DNA of 64,000 nucleotides from Nautilus pompilius. Taxonomy: Eukaryota; Mollusca; Cephalopoda; Nautilida; Nautilidae. Shown here piece after piece: positions 50,401-60,847 of the stretch; the stretch's first letter is position 1; every line of letters begins with the position of its first letter. Location: contig JACATO010001548.1 of NCBI GenBank assembly GCA_018389105.1, positions 36,001-100,000 of the forward strand, read 5' to 3'. Under the pieces are notes generated by a model. The model saw nothing but the letters and a program-made list of their open reading frames with translations. It ran no database searches and was not told where the DNA came from. A program made the translations under genes and the position numbers.

Positions 50401-53400
50401 CCTGGCTTGGAGACTACTGATTCATCAGAAAACTACAAGTAGTGAACAGATCCGTTGGACCAGCTTCAAGATACAAGAGACCTGCTGATCTCCTCAGTCT
50501 CCTGTTGAATGGCTTCATGGGCAAAAGAGGTGGTCATAATTGGAGCCAGCCTGGACAGTAAGTGCGGTAGAGTCCATAGGCTCCACAAATAAAGTTGTAA
50601 ACACTGTGTCAAGTTCAACACCTAAAGGATGTGAAGTGGCTATATCTACCCACATACTGGGAGATCCAGAAGATGTAATGCAAGAAAGGACTCATTAACT
50701 TTCTCAAACCTAATGGCAAACAGTTCATTATAAAGCATTTGCAAGCAGCAGCAGTAACAGTGATGGCTACATAAATGTCATCCAAAGCAGTCTAGGATAC
50801 TGATTTCCACAACTGTCTAATTGGTTTTAATCAGAGTAGGGTCATGCCACGCTCCTCTGCTGAAGGGACAACAGTGAATGCTACAGAGCGCATTCCTGAA
50901 CCAACATCGGTTAGGAAGCCAGTTGATGTGTGGGATTTGGAGTGCCAAGAGATTTGCAGAAAAGAAGCCCTATCATTTGGCACCACGAAGGCTATAAACC
51001 TCATCACTGTAGGACAGGTGTTGATGAGTGTAGGAAGCAAAGTTGATGCTGAACCGTCGAAACCACAAGAGTTAGATTAAATTGTCTGCAAGGATGACTA
51101 CTCAGCTATTGACATGCTATCTAGGATTTCCCTAGAAATGTTACATCTTCTAGCAAATAAGTCGATACTTCTTTTCCTGGAAGTCTGGGCTTTGACTCAG
51201 TCCCCAAATAAACTTATCTATAAATTAAGTCATTGAGATTGTTTTAATGAAAAAAAAAAAGAAAAATGAGTTATTTTCTCAAATAAATTGTAAAATTGTT
51301 AGTTTGAAACAGACCACAGAAATCACTGCTTGAAACCTGCTGCTGGAAAATTGTAATCCCTGATCACTTCTGAGCTGAATGAGTACTGTGAAGCTGTAGT
51401 AACTCTAAACCTTGATAGGTGGCTTTTGAGACCGGTATCTGGTATCCTTGGATCCTGCGCTTGACCCTGGGGTACCTTCACTGTAATCTGAGGCTGCTAG
51501 GTCACTTATTTTGAATGAGTGCAGTGGAGTGGAGTGAAGTGAATCTGTAAGGCTTTTAGTGGTTTAAAAACAGCCTTCAAGATCACGGTGCAGTAGCTGA
51601 AAACCTTTCCCAGATTCTGAAGTACTAACAGCCAAAATGTGAGACCTCTAGGTGCTAGTTTAGCCATGAAAGAGTAGCAATCAAAAGCACAAGCGCTTGA
51701 AAATATGTATTAGATCAATCCTAATTGTCCCCAACAAATTCTCTACCTCATCTTAAAAATGCACTCCATAAAATTTCAAAAGTTGTACATGGCAGCTGTA
51801 AGTAGTTAAGTACACTGAAGGAAATGGTGGTAATAAGCTGCACACAGGAAAAGTGTCAGTGAGAAACATGTTAGAGACTGGTGTAAGGCAAAGAATATGT
51901 TACATACTACAAAGGCAAACTGCGGCTAAGCTAGACGCACTGAGAATAAGTTGGAGGAATATTTGCTAACCCAAGATGTCATCAACTTAGTACTGTACAG
52001 CTGAGATTAAAAGCCAAACAAGTTGCAATTGATGATTGGTGTCTTTATATTTCTCCCACTGGTATACAGCATTTTCCATGGTGTCCCCGAAGTGTGTACC
52101 CCATTATCCAACCAGAGAACAGCTGAGCATTCTGACTGCCTTGATGGCCTAACTAAATGTCAGACAACTTGAAACCAAGCTGAATATCACCTTGTGTTAT
52201 CAAAAATGAAATTATGAGTTGAATTTCTAATGAGTGTGCTGCAATACCCCAAAATCAAATAAGAGTCAAAGACAGACAAAAGGGATATGTTTGGCTTTTT
52301 AAAGCAAGCAATTCAACACACTGAAAATGACACGAGATCACCTAATGTTCATTGATGCTGTGCAGTGACTAAATAGAGAGATTGGGTTTTCAATACCAGA
52401 AACAACGTTAGTTTACAGTCCGTTTCAAATCTCTCTCTCCATGATTACAAACATTTTTTAAAAACTATTTCAATATCCCATTTATCTGGAAGATAACATC
52501 GCATAGTAGTTCAGTTGAATGAACAAACAGCTCATTAATGATCATTAGCCTGAAAACACTGTAAAAGGCAATATGATGCGACTTATGAAGCATTTGCCAT
52601 TGTTTTGACTGACTGAAAGTTTGGCTAACTACCATGGCGGATCTAGTCTCGTCTTATATTCCAAAATGACTTATTTACAAATGAAAAGAACAATGGGAAA
52701 ATTAGCCAATCAAACGTATGCTCTGCATAAAAAAAGTACAGTAAATGGAGAAAGATGTGATCTTCGTAGCCCAAATTCAGTTACCTGGTTAAAGATACAA
52801 GGCATGCCGCTAAAGGACCCCTCCCATATACCCTGTCCAGGCACTACTCGAGCGCTGTGGGAGGGCCATGATAGTTTTCAGATATAAGTTACCTAGCCTT
52901 CCTTTTCTTTCAGGACAATGTTCAGGGAAAACGGTCATCGCCAAGCCATGAGACACTTCCAAAGCTGGTTGGTGGCATAGCTTGTGGAAGGTACAAAGAC
53001 GCATCACTCGACTCCTGTCTGGTGGTGGAAATCAGAAGACAGGCAACCAAGAAAGCCAAAGTACTGATCGCCAAACCAAGGCTGAAGGAAGAGCCAGAAT
53101 CCGATTCCTCTGATGGTACCTGGCAGATTGTTGGACGGAAAAGGCAGGCGAAAGAAAACATGGAACTGGCAAGAAGATGGCAGCAACTGCATCTTCATCA
53201 GATATTTCAAACTCGGGAGCAGAGTCCGAAAAATAAACACATGCTATCGAAACCTTTGGGTACAGTCCCACTGGAGGAACTCCGAGAGAAATCTTCCAAG
53301 AGAGTCCACTGATGAAGAGGAAAATCTTGGAAATTATTTAATCTTCAACAGATGTAGGCAAGATGGAGGCTGATCTAGTATTTGTATCTTCCCTAAATGT

Positions 53401-56400
53401 AAATCCAATTCTTTTCAGGAGCTCCATCTAAAAAGCAAACAAAGAAAAATGCACTAATGCCTTTAACTAGACAGCAAGTGGTTAAATCATGCGTCCATTT
53501 AGGCACAGTGTAACTATTAGGATTTGATGACCGTTGGGTTAGGTCAGATATCAAAAGAACCAGGCAGCTGGAAATTGAACATCACCATTCTGATAGAGGC
53601 AAAATGTTATAATAATCAACAACTTCTGGAAGTAATGGAAAAGCCAATAAAGAAAAAGTTAGATTTTACAGTGGGACATAGATAAAGAACCTGAAAAAAA
53701 TCACCATAGAATATTGACATGTGCAAAACACAGTGGACCAGCTAAATGCGAATAGAAGTGCGGTTTCTTGGCTTTAGAGGTAATTTAAAGTGCATAGAGA
53801 TTTTGTCCAAAGACCAGTTATAGTTGACCACAGGTAACCACCCCAAAGAGATGATCACTGTCTGTCACTTTCAGCTTGGTGAAGCAGAACTTCAACAGTG
53901 ACCCAACTTGTTTCTGATCTTTCTGAAGTCACAAGAAGGTTGGGGTCAGCTTTAATTATATACAACCACATGACTGGAGCCATATTCTCTCTGATGAGTC
54001 AAGATTTAGCCTTCAGTGTGACTCATGGCACATACTTTGGAAAAAACATGAAATTCTTGACTAGTCCACAAACATCAGAGAAAGGGATTACTATATGGTG
54101 GTAAAGTTGTGATCATCTTAGGAAGTTCATTGGGTGAACATTCAGACCTGCTTGTGCTTCAAGAAGGTACCCTGTCAGATTCTGGATCCCTCCACGAGAC
54201 CATACACAGATGAAATTGGTTATAACTTCAGTTTAATGGATGATAATGCTCGTCCAAATAGGGTACATGTAATTGACCAATATATTCAAGACCAAAACAT
54301 TAATCATATAATATGGTTAGCATGTTCTCCTGAGCTAAATCTTATTGAGAATGTTTGGGATGCTCTAGACAGAATTCCTTCTTCCCTTTACACCCCTAAT
54401 ATTTATTTGTAATTTGTTCTTTGATAAAAGTTATTACATAAAGAGTTTATGTTGATCATTTGGTGAATAAAACTTTAACCATTTTAGAAATATCATTGTT
54501 TTGTTTGCTGCTTAACTTTTGGAAACCAGTGTATTAACATATCATAAAATGCACATATAAAAAGGTTTTGTTTCCACGTGACAGCTGGTGGTATCTATAC
54601 CACTCAATATAGTCTAAGCAATTGTGTATACACTATTAATATATGCATAAGTTTTAAAAAGTTAAGACAACTTTGAATTTTACTGCACCAGTAAAATGTA
54701 AAATCCATACTTGTAAGATACTGATGACAATAATAAGGTGCATAGTCTACAATTTTTCAAGCAATATTTGAAACTACTGATCACATCAGGTAGGATCTTT
54801 AAACAGTTTTCTATAGCATTCAGTTTATTAATCATATATATTTTGTGTTACACTGACCCTAGTCTATAGTGGTACTATTGTAACCAACAGCAACACTATT
54901 AATGCTGTCACTGTAGCAAAATTAAATTTTTTGACTAGGAGAGTTCAACTGAAACCCAGAGATGGATACTACTACAGCAATGCTATCCCAGTAAAGGTTT
55001 CGCATTCCTGGTACAATAGCAATGGGGTTTATGGAAATAATTCCACAACTTATGCCATATCATGAGCTACAAAAAAAAAAAGTTTTCAGTGAAAATTAAA
55101 TGTACGACAACCTATCAACATCTAAATTTCTTCAAGTCTGGTTTTAAAGATGAATATGCTTACCCAAATAATTCACGAGCTGCAGCCAAGATGGTGGATG
55201 TCTTCCCCGTTCCAGGTGGGCCATAGAACAACAGGTTTGGAAGCTACATATCAAAAAAAAAAAAAACTTTTAAAAATAACCGGTTATTTTACTTAATCAA
55301 ATTTCTACACAAGAAAATTAATTTCTATTTACAAAAGCAATCTTTTTACTGAACCAGTTCTGTTCTACATAATCTGTAGTTTTTAAGATTGGTTATATAA
55401 ATATATAAGAAGAATGTATGTGCATGTTATACACAGGTATGGGTTCAATGGATCATAAGGAAAATAATCCGGACTGCACGAATTATCACGTACAGTAAAA
55501 CCTCAATTTAGCGGACTAATAGGGGAGAGAGGGGGTGTCCGTTAAATCCAGACATTTACATACCCTGTTTACATACACATGTGCAAAAAGCATCCAACGC
55601 AGCCTTTTGTCTGGAGACCAGACAGCATCCGTTGCTTCCAAAGTCCGATGAATGGGGAGTCCATTAAATCAGGGTTTAACTGTACTTACATTCTATACCT
55701 CTCTACGAGGTATTGTGCTTATCTAACAAGTTTTTCATACTGTGTTCTAAATTTAAAAGAAAAAGTCAGTACTTCTCAATTCCGGGTACAAAGTACACAA
55801 TAGGTTTCAAATCAGGCAGAACAACTTTAACCCTCCCAATCAGAGTTAATAAATGCACAGAAGATAAGGCAGTAGTCATTAAAAAAAAAACAGCTATGAT
55901 GAATGCAGTTTATATCTAAGTAACCCGAACGTTTTAGTTATATAAATAAATAAATAAATGTATTTTACAACTACAAAAACCTAAGAATCTTTATTTTGTA
56001 CAAGTTAAATGATTATGTCCCTTTGTATAATTCTTTTATTTTTTGCTGAAAATTTTTTCTTCTTCAATAACTAAAGGCAGAGATGCAAGGTATTACTGGC
56101 AAAATTTAGCATTTTGTTCAGGCAGTACATGCCACAGTACTTTTCTGGCATATAGAGGGACGTACAAAAATTTTCAAGTAATCTTGTTACAAATTTAATA
56201 ATATTAAAAGGGCATTTTCATTTTTCACAATAAAATCTTCCAAGTAAAAAAACAAATTTTTTTTTTTACAAAATAGTTATTTGACTTTAAAATAATCTTT
56301 ATATATATATGACCATCTAATCACAAGGCCATTACATTTCTACGCAAAGATGGCTGCTGAACGGGAAGTCGTATGAGTCTACATTAATCTTTATATATAT

Positions 56401-58033
56401 ATGACCATCTAATCACAAGGCTATTACATTTCTACGTAAAGATGGCTGCTGAATGAGAAGTCGTAAAAAATGTTGGGGCTAAATCCATAATTTGAAAAAC
56501 ACTCAAAATTGTTTTAAGAATCTGATGGCAGTTGGTGAATGTGCTAGGGGCTGGAAGAACCTCCAATTTATCATCACATCTTCATAGTCATTAGGCACTG
56601 CAGATGTCCATGGATTCAACCCTCTGCCATGGAGAACCGAAACAAATGATGAGAGCTTGCAAATCGTTCTACCATTTGGTAATAAGGTTTTTCCTGATTA
56701 ATTAACAATAGCCTGGTACAAGTTGTCAGTACATTCTAGGTTTCAGTATCTGAACCAGAGACCTAACATTTTTGTCTAATCACCTTCTGTAAAGGACAAA
56801 TATTCTCTCTCATTTTACAATCACTGCTAAGACAGGTGATGGGCTTAGAATGAACACGTACATTGATTGGTGCATCAAGCTCTTGTTTATTATCCTGGAT
56901 TGATGTTTTTAAATGTAAAAATTAGAATAGTTTAATTTAGTTTAGCATTTACAAGGAGGCAGGAAGCTATTACAGCTTAAGCAGTCTCTCTCCCCCCCCC
57001 CCACTAACAGAAGAGAAATAACCAATAACAGGTTTCTCAAATTAAGTCACTATTAAATACACTGCAGTAATTTATTACACTCATTAACAATTTTATTACT
57101 AAAAAGAAAACAGCGAACTTGTCTAATATCTAACCATGCTTCACATCATGATCCTTAGTGATTGTAGGGAGTAAAAATTACCTGTCCCCATCCACTTTCG
57201 AAAACTGTCTTAAAATACCTACAATTTAAACTTGATGAGCCTAATATTTCCAGTAGCTCACCGTACTCCAAAGATCTGGAAACATTCTCTGCTGAACAAT
57301 GATAGATCAGTGACCTCTCTCAAAAATGAGGATTTTCTCTCCATACTCCAGCACATTCAAGACGTGGGAACAAACGACAAGACATTTAAATCATCAACGA
57401 GTCTGGAAAGGATTTCTGGCACTTAATTTCATGGACGTCTAAAGTCAGTATAAGAAAGGATAAAACCCTTTTGAAATATTAGGACCGGAGAGAAAAAGAT
57501 TATCATCACCTTACCAATAATTCAAACCCCTCCCTTAAAATGCGTAATGACTCAAAGCTGTTTAATTTATCTTAAACAAGCAAAAAAACAACGTTTACAT
57601 CCAACCCTTGCATGGATTTCTTCAGGACAGCAACCACTTCGTCTTGATAGGCGACATCATCAACATGCTTCGGTCGACTGGAATCAAACCACCAGAACAC
57701 AAGATTAATTCCGGCTAAAAAAATAAACAGCAGAACGATGCTACCTTTCCTCTCCAGCTGCCAAATTTCCAAGTTAACATCACTAAGCTTCATTGACACT
57801 TCTAATAATAATTACATGAATTCTATGCGATAATGAATTCTAAGAAAGCAGGTCCTATCTTCTTTTTGAAAAAGCAAAAGTTAAAAAACAAAAAAAAAAA
57901 GGAATGCTCACTATTTTTCAACCCATGGTATGTGCTGCTGCTTCCTCGTCTTTGCCAGATCCTTCCCACCATCTGTTTTCTCTTTCTTCTTGGAGGAAAG
58001 TCCTGAACCTCCTGATTTCAGAAAGGCTTGCAT
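32410..58033 (-). CDS. RFC4: Replication factor C subunit 4 (complete, ten exons)
   Basis: RFC4 is an AAA+ subunit of the clamp loader that opens PCNA and places it on primed DNA in replication and repair; it acts in the nucleus as part of the RFC1-5 pentamer. Ten exons assemble in phase into 362 residues, close to the 363 of human RFC4, and the similarity runs end to end. The protein starts MQAFLK, a signature shared with vertebrate RFC4. It has PWVEKYRPK (RFC box II), Walker A GPPGTGKT (75-82), LNASDERG, Walker B ILDEAD (145-150), and the TSRC/SRC motif (188-191) that supplies the arginine finger to a neighbouring subunit. The C-terminal collar helices follow. All introns are GT-AG. Intron 3 is 13.2 kb and is loaded with transposons. 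The start codon lies about 10 bases from a large minisatellite, which therefore overlaps its 5' UTR or promoter. GTF2F2 is divergent upstream. Confidence 0.96.
32520..34230. other. RFC4 intron 9, nothing recognised
   Basis: Intronic sequence with no element I can name. Confidence 0.5.
34233..34349 (-). CDS. RFC4: RFC4 exon 9
   Basis: 117 bases between a TAACAG acceptor and GTACGT donor. It encodes a collar helix followed by [14 protein letters not shown], close to LSDKQKSIITEKLA of vertebrate RFC4. Confidence 0.95.
35385..35465 (-). CDS. RFC4: RFC4 exon 8
   Basis: 81 bases between a TTTAAG acceptor and GTAAGT donor. It encodes [20 protein letters not shown], matching the collar-domain start after the AGV(I)P turn. 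Confidence 0.9.
36250..36375 (-). CDS. RFC4: RFC4 exon 7
   Basis: 126 bases between a TTTCAG acceptor and GTAAGT donor. It encodes [13 protein letters not shown], the sensor-2 (GDLR) helix, and the start of the collar linker. Confidence 0.95.
36380..38590. repeat. RFC4 intron 6 with (CA)n at 38397-38478
   Basis: The intron is AT-rich and unremarkable except for an 80-base CA microsatellite, interrupted once, lying about 115 bases downstream of the exon 6 donor. Confidence 0.8.
38592..38786 (-). CDS. RFC4: RFC4 exon 6 (sensor and SRC motif)
   Basis: 195 bases between a TTGTAG acceptor and GTAAGT donor. It encodes [22 protein letters not shown] and [12 protein letters not shown], the sensor-1 and arginine-finger region. 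Confidence 0.97.
39784..39853 (-). CDS. RFC4: RFC4 exon 5 (Walker B)
   Basis: 70 bases between a TTTCAG acceptor and GTTTGT donor. It encodes [16 protein letters not shown], the Walker B site that coordinates magnesium and activates water. Confidence 0.96.
39860..41790. other. RFC4 intron 4, nothing recognised
   Basis: AT-rich intronic sequence. An open frame at 40572-40895 (plus strand) has no recognisable domain. Confidence 0.45.
41798..41917 (-). CDS. RFC4: RFC4 exon 4
   Basis: 120 bases between a GTGCAG acceptor and GTAAGT donor. It encodes [11 protein letters not shown], diagnostic of small RFC subunits, and [10 protein letters not shown]. Confidence 0.96.
43815..44798. repeat. 22-bp perfect inverted repeat, 940 bp apart
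   Basis: AAACCTTGGTTTATGGGTGAAA at 43815-43836 recurs as its exact reverse complement at 44777-44798. The flanks do not match, so it is not clear whether these are transposon ends. Confidence 0.85.
44340..45278 (+). mobile_element. LINE remnant, 5' part (endonuclease to RT)
   Basis: Plus-strand translation shows [12 protein letters not shown] near 44354, matching the GDFN block of AP-endonuclease LINEs. [12 protein letters not shown] near 45142-45177 resembles the N(G)KSPGPDG block of reverse transcriptase. The reading continues to GNRDCLD at 45260-45278, where the hAT element interrupts it. Stops throughout show it is dead. The true 5' end is not determined. Confidence 0.68.
45279..48434 (+). 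mobile_element. hAT (Charlie-like) DNA transposon, 3.2 kb
   Basis: The left end CAGGGAGGTGTCAAAC (45279-45294) faces GTTTGACACCCCTG (48421-48434), a Charlie-type hAT terminal repeat with one difference. It is flanked by an 8-bp target duplication, GCCTAGAT (45271-45278) and GTCTAGAT (48435-48442), with one substitution. It carries a plus-strand transposase pseudogene and a short TG repeat (47940-47962). Confidence 0.92.
46070..47830 (+). pseudogene. hAT transposase pseudogene (GTF2IRD2/Charlie type)
   Basis: From the ATG at 46070 the peptide begins [14 protein letters not shown] followed by a BED-like zinc finger start (CLIC). Later pieces are [17 protein letters not shown] and FIRGVD (near 46540-46610; first catalytic Asp in the DES block), [10 protein letters not shown] (near 46740; second Asp), [18 protein letters not shown] (near 47128), and a C-terminal dimerisation region [15 protein letters not shown] with [10 protein letters not shown]. 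Stops and frame changes separate them. This order matches the hAT family from which vertebrate GTF2IRD2 took its C-terminus. The copy is inactive. Confidence 0.88.
48435..49840 (+). mobile_element. LINE remnant, 3' part (reverse transcriptase)
   Basis: Directly after the hAT insertion, translation resumes with [19 protein letters not shown] and later [15 protein letters not shown] (near 48570-48615), the standard RT sequence preceding the catalytic FADD box. That box is seen decayed as [10 protein letters not shown] near 48820. Joined across the insertion with one copy of the 8-bp duplication, [10 protein letters not shown] is continuous. The 3' limit is approximate. Confidence 0.72.
49850..53880. 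other. RFC4 intron 3 interior, mostly unrecognised
   Basis: Long intronic stretch. A plus-strand frame at 53022-53312 contains [12 protein letters not shown], reminiscent of LINE ORF1 proteins, but too short to be sure. Frames at 50844-51080 and 52621-52887 show nothing recognisable. Confidence 0.35.
53881..54412 (+). pseudogene. Tc1/mariner-type transposase remnant
   Basis: One frame near 53970-54000 reads [10 protein letters not shown], the first catalytic Asp block. The frame at 54134-54412 reads [28 protein letters not shown] with the second catalytic Asp, and [17 protein letters not shown] with the final acidic residue block. At least two frame breaks lie between them. Terminal repeats were not identified. 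Confidence 0.85.
55164..55243 (-). CDS. RFC4: RFC4 exon 3 (Walker A)
   Basis: 80 bases between a TGTAG acceptor and GTAAGC donor. It encodes [18 protein letters not shown] and AARELF, including the ATP-binding P-loop. Confidence 0.97.
56293..56476. repeat. 92-bp tandem duplication in RFC4 intron 2
   Basis: Two copies beginning TAATCTTTATATATATATGA at 56293 and 56385 differ at a handful of positions, including CGCAAAG versus CGTAAAG. Confidence 0.93.
57599..57677 (-). CDS. RFC4: RFC4 exon 2
   Basis: 79 bases between a TTCCAG acceptor and GTAAAC donor. It completes Tyr and encodes [20 protein letters not shown], the AAA+ N-terminal segment before the P-loop. Confidence 0.95.
57912..58033 (-). 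CDS. RFC4: RFC4 exon 1
   Basis: 122 bases from the ATG to a GTGAGC donor. It encodes MQAFLK, a Lys/Ser-rich linker and PWVEK, ending with two bases of the Tyr codon of WVEKYR. Confidence 0.94.
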
Positions 58034-58043
58034 GGTTCGCAAA

Positions 58044-60428
58044 CACGGATACCTCCAGACTCTACGGTAAAGGTGGACAATCACAGATACCTACAGACTC
58101 TACGGTAAAGGAGGACAACCACGGATACCTCCACACTCTACGGTAAAGGAGGACAACCACGGATACCTCCACACTCTACGGTAAAGGAGGACAACCACGG
58201 ATACCTCCACACTCTACGGTAAAGGAGGACAATCACGGATACCTCCACACTCTACGGTAAAGGAGGACAATCACGGATACCTCCACACTCTACGGTAGAG
58301 GAGGACAACCACGGATACCTCCACACTCTACGGTAGAGGAGGACAACCACGGATACCTCCACACTCTACGGTAGAGGAGGACAACCACGGATACCTCCAG
58401 ACTCTACGGTAAAGGAGGACAACCACGGATACCTCCACACTCTATGATAGAGGAGGACAATCACGGATACCTCCACACTCTATGATAGAGGAGGACAATC
58501 ACGGATACCTCCACACTCTACGGTAGAGGAGGACAACCACGGATACCTCCACACTCTATGATAGAGGAGGACAATCACGGATACCTCCACACTCTATGGT
58601 AGAGGAGGACACTCACACGGATACCTCCAGACTCTATGGTAGAGGAGGACAACCACGGATACCTCCACACTCTATGGTACAGGAGGACAACCACGGATAC
58701 CTCCACACTCTATGGTACAGGAGGACAACCACGGATACCTCCACACTCTACGGTAGAGGAGGACAATCACGGATACCTCCACACTCTATGATAGAGGAGG
58801 ACAATCACGGATACCTCCACACTCTATGATAGAGGAGGACAATCACGGATACCTCCACACTCTATGGTAGAGGAGGACAACCACGGATACCTCCACACTC
58901 TATGGTAGAGGAGGACAATCACGGATACCTCCACACTCTATGATAGAGGAGGACAATCACGGATACCTCCACACTCTACGGTAGAGGAGGACAATCACGG
59001 ATACCTCCACACACTACGGTAAAGGAGGACAACCACGGATACCTCCACACTACGGTAAAGGAGGACAATCACGGATACCTCCACACTACGGTAAAGGAGG
59101 ACAATCACGGATACCTCCACACTCTATGATAGAGGAGGACAATCACGGATACCTCCACACTCTATGGTACAGGAGGACAACCACGGATACCTCCAGACTC
59201 TATGGTAGAGGAGGACAACCACGGATACCTCCACACTCTATGGTAGAGGAGGACAATCACGGATACCTCCAGACTCTATGGTAGAGGAGGACAACCACGG
59301 ATACCTCCACACTCTATGGTAGAGGACAACCACGGATACCTCCACACTCTACGGTAAAGGAGGACAACCACGGATACCTCCAGACTCTATGGTAGAGGAG
59401 GACAACCACGGATACCTCCACACTCTATGGTAGAGGAGGACAATCACGGATACCTCCACACTCTACGGTAGAGGAGGACAATAACGGATACCTCCACACT
59501 CTATGGTAGAGGACAACCACGGATACCTCCACACCCTACGGTAGAGGAGGACAACCACGGATACCTCCAGACTCTATGGTAGAGGAGGACAACCACAGAT
59601 ACCTCCACACTCTATGGTAGAGGAGGACAATCACGGATACCTCCACACTCTACGGTAGAGGAGGACAATCACGGATACCTCCACACTCTACGGTAGAGGA
59701 GGACAATAACGGATACCTCCACACTCTACGGTAGAGGAGGACAACCACGGATACCTCCACACTCTATGGTAGAGGACAACCACGGATACCTCCACACTCT
59801 ACGGTAGAGGAGGACAACCACGGATACCTCCACACTCTACGGTAGAGGAGGACAATCACGGATACCTCCACACTCTACGGTAGAGGAGGACAATCACGGA
59901 TACCTCCACACTCTACGGTAGAGGAGGACAATAACGGATACCTCCACACTCTATGGTAGAGGACAATAACGGATACCTCCACACTCTACGGTAGAGGAGG
60001 ACAATCACGGATACCTCCACACTCTACGGTAGAGGAGGACAACCACGGATACCTCCACACTCTACGGTAGAGGAGGACAATCACGGATACCTCCACACTC
60101 TACGGTAGAGGAGGACAATAACGGATACCTCCACACTCTATGGTAGAGGACAATAACGGATACCTCCACACTCTACGGTAGAGGAGGACAACCACGGATA
60201 CCTCCACACTCTACGGTAGAGGAGGACAATAACGGATACCTCCACACTCTATGGTAGAGGACAATAACGGATACCTCCACACTCTACGGTAGAGGAGGAC
60301 AACCACGGATACCTCCACACTCTATGGTAGAGGACAACCACGGATACCTCCACACTCTACGGTAGAGGAGGACAACCACACGGACACCTCCACACTCTAC
60401 GGTAGAGGAGGACAACCACACGGACACC
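58044..60428. repeat. 38-bp minisatellite, about 60 copies
   Basis: The unit begins GGATACCTCCACACTCTACG and continues GTAGAGGAGGACAAYCAC. The period is 38, with a frequent 34-base form lacking one GAGG. Common variants are TACGGTA, TATGGTA and TATGATA in the centre, and CCAC, TCAC or TAAC at the junction. The array occupies most of the space between the divergent RFC4 and GTF2F2 genes and begins about 10 bases from the RFC4 start codon. Short open frames inside it are not genes. Confidence 0.98.
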
Positions 60429-60695
60429 ACCCCCCCCCCTCCGGGGCCCTAACCAGCTCCCATAGTTTGATGTATTATTAATATATTAACCTTTTATATT
60501 TAAGTCCGTTACTGAGGGCAACAACAGCACTGCGCCTGCCCCTACGCCAACGAGCAGTGTGTTAGGGGGTCGGGGAGGGGACCCTCCCAAACAGGTTACC
60601 CCGATAATCATTACCGAACAGCAGGGACCACTTACTCAAGACGCCGTCCCACGCGGAGCCGGGCGACTTCCCGCCATCGCCGAGCAGATCGCGAG

Positions 60696-60707
60696 TGCGC
60701 ATGCGCG
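60696..60707 (+). promoter_or_regulatory. NRF-1-type palindrome upstream of GTF2F2
   Basis: TGCGCATGCGCG matches the NRF-1 consensus (YGCGCAYGCGCR). It sits in a GC-rich block about 65 bases before the likely start codon, as is common in housekeeping promoters. In this position it may be in the 5' UTR or core promoter. Confidence 0.6.
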
Positions 60708-60769
60708 CGAGGAGGAGGAAGAACGCCTCTCTTTTTCTGGAGAGCTCCAGCGGAGGTGTGGGGAGGGGG

Positions 60770-60847
60770 ATGCAGACCGTGGAGAGGGATCACGAAGTGA
60801 AGGACGTGGACTTGTCGGCGGCCGGGCGGGGCGTCTGGCTGGTGAAG
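60770..60847 (+). CDS. GTF2F2: GTF2F2 exon 1
   Basis: 78 bases encoding MQTVERDHEVKDVDLSAAGR and then GVWLVK, ending in phase at a GTAGGA donor. Confidence 0.9.

Noticed and set aside
58596..58829. 77-codon open frame inside the minisatellite
   Set aside because: A 38-base unit is not a multiple of three, and the frame is a chance product of the repeat.
58044..60428. CRISPR-like array
   Set aside because: The units are directly abutting with no unique spacers, and the context is a eukaryotic gene pair; it is a minisatellite.
60695..60769. Upstream in-frame ATG as the GTF2F2 start
   Set aside because: It would add an Arg-rich 25-residue extension absent from RAP30 as I know it; the ATG at 60770 gives the expected length.
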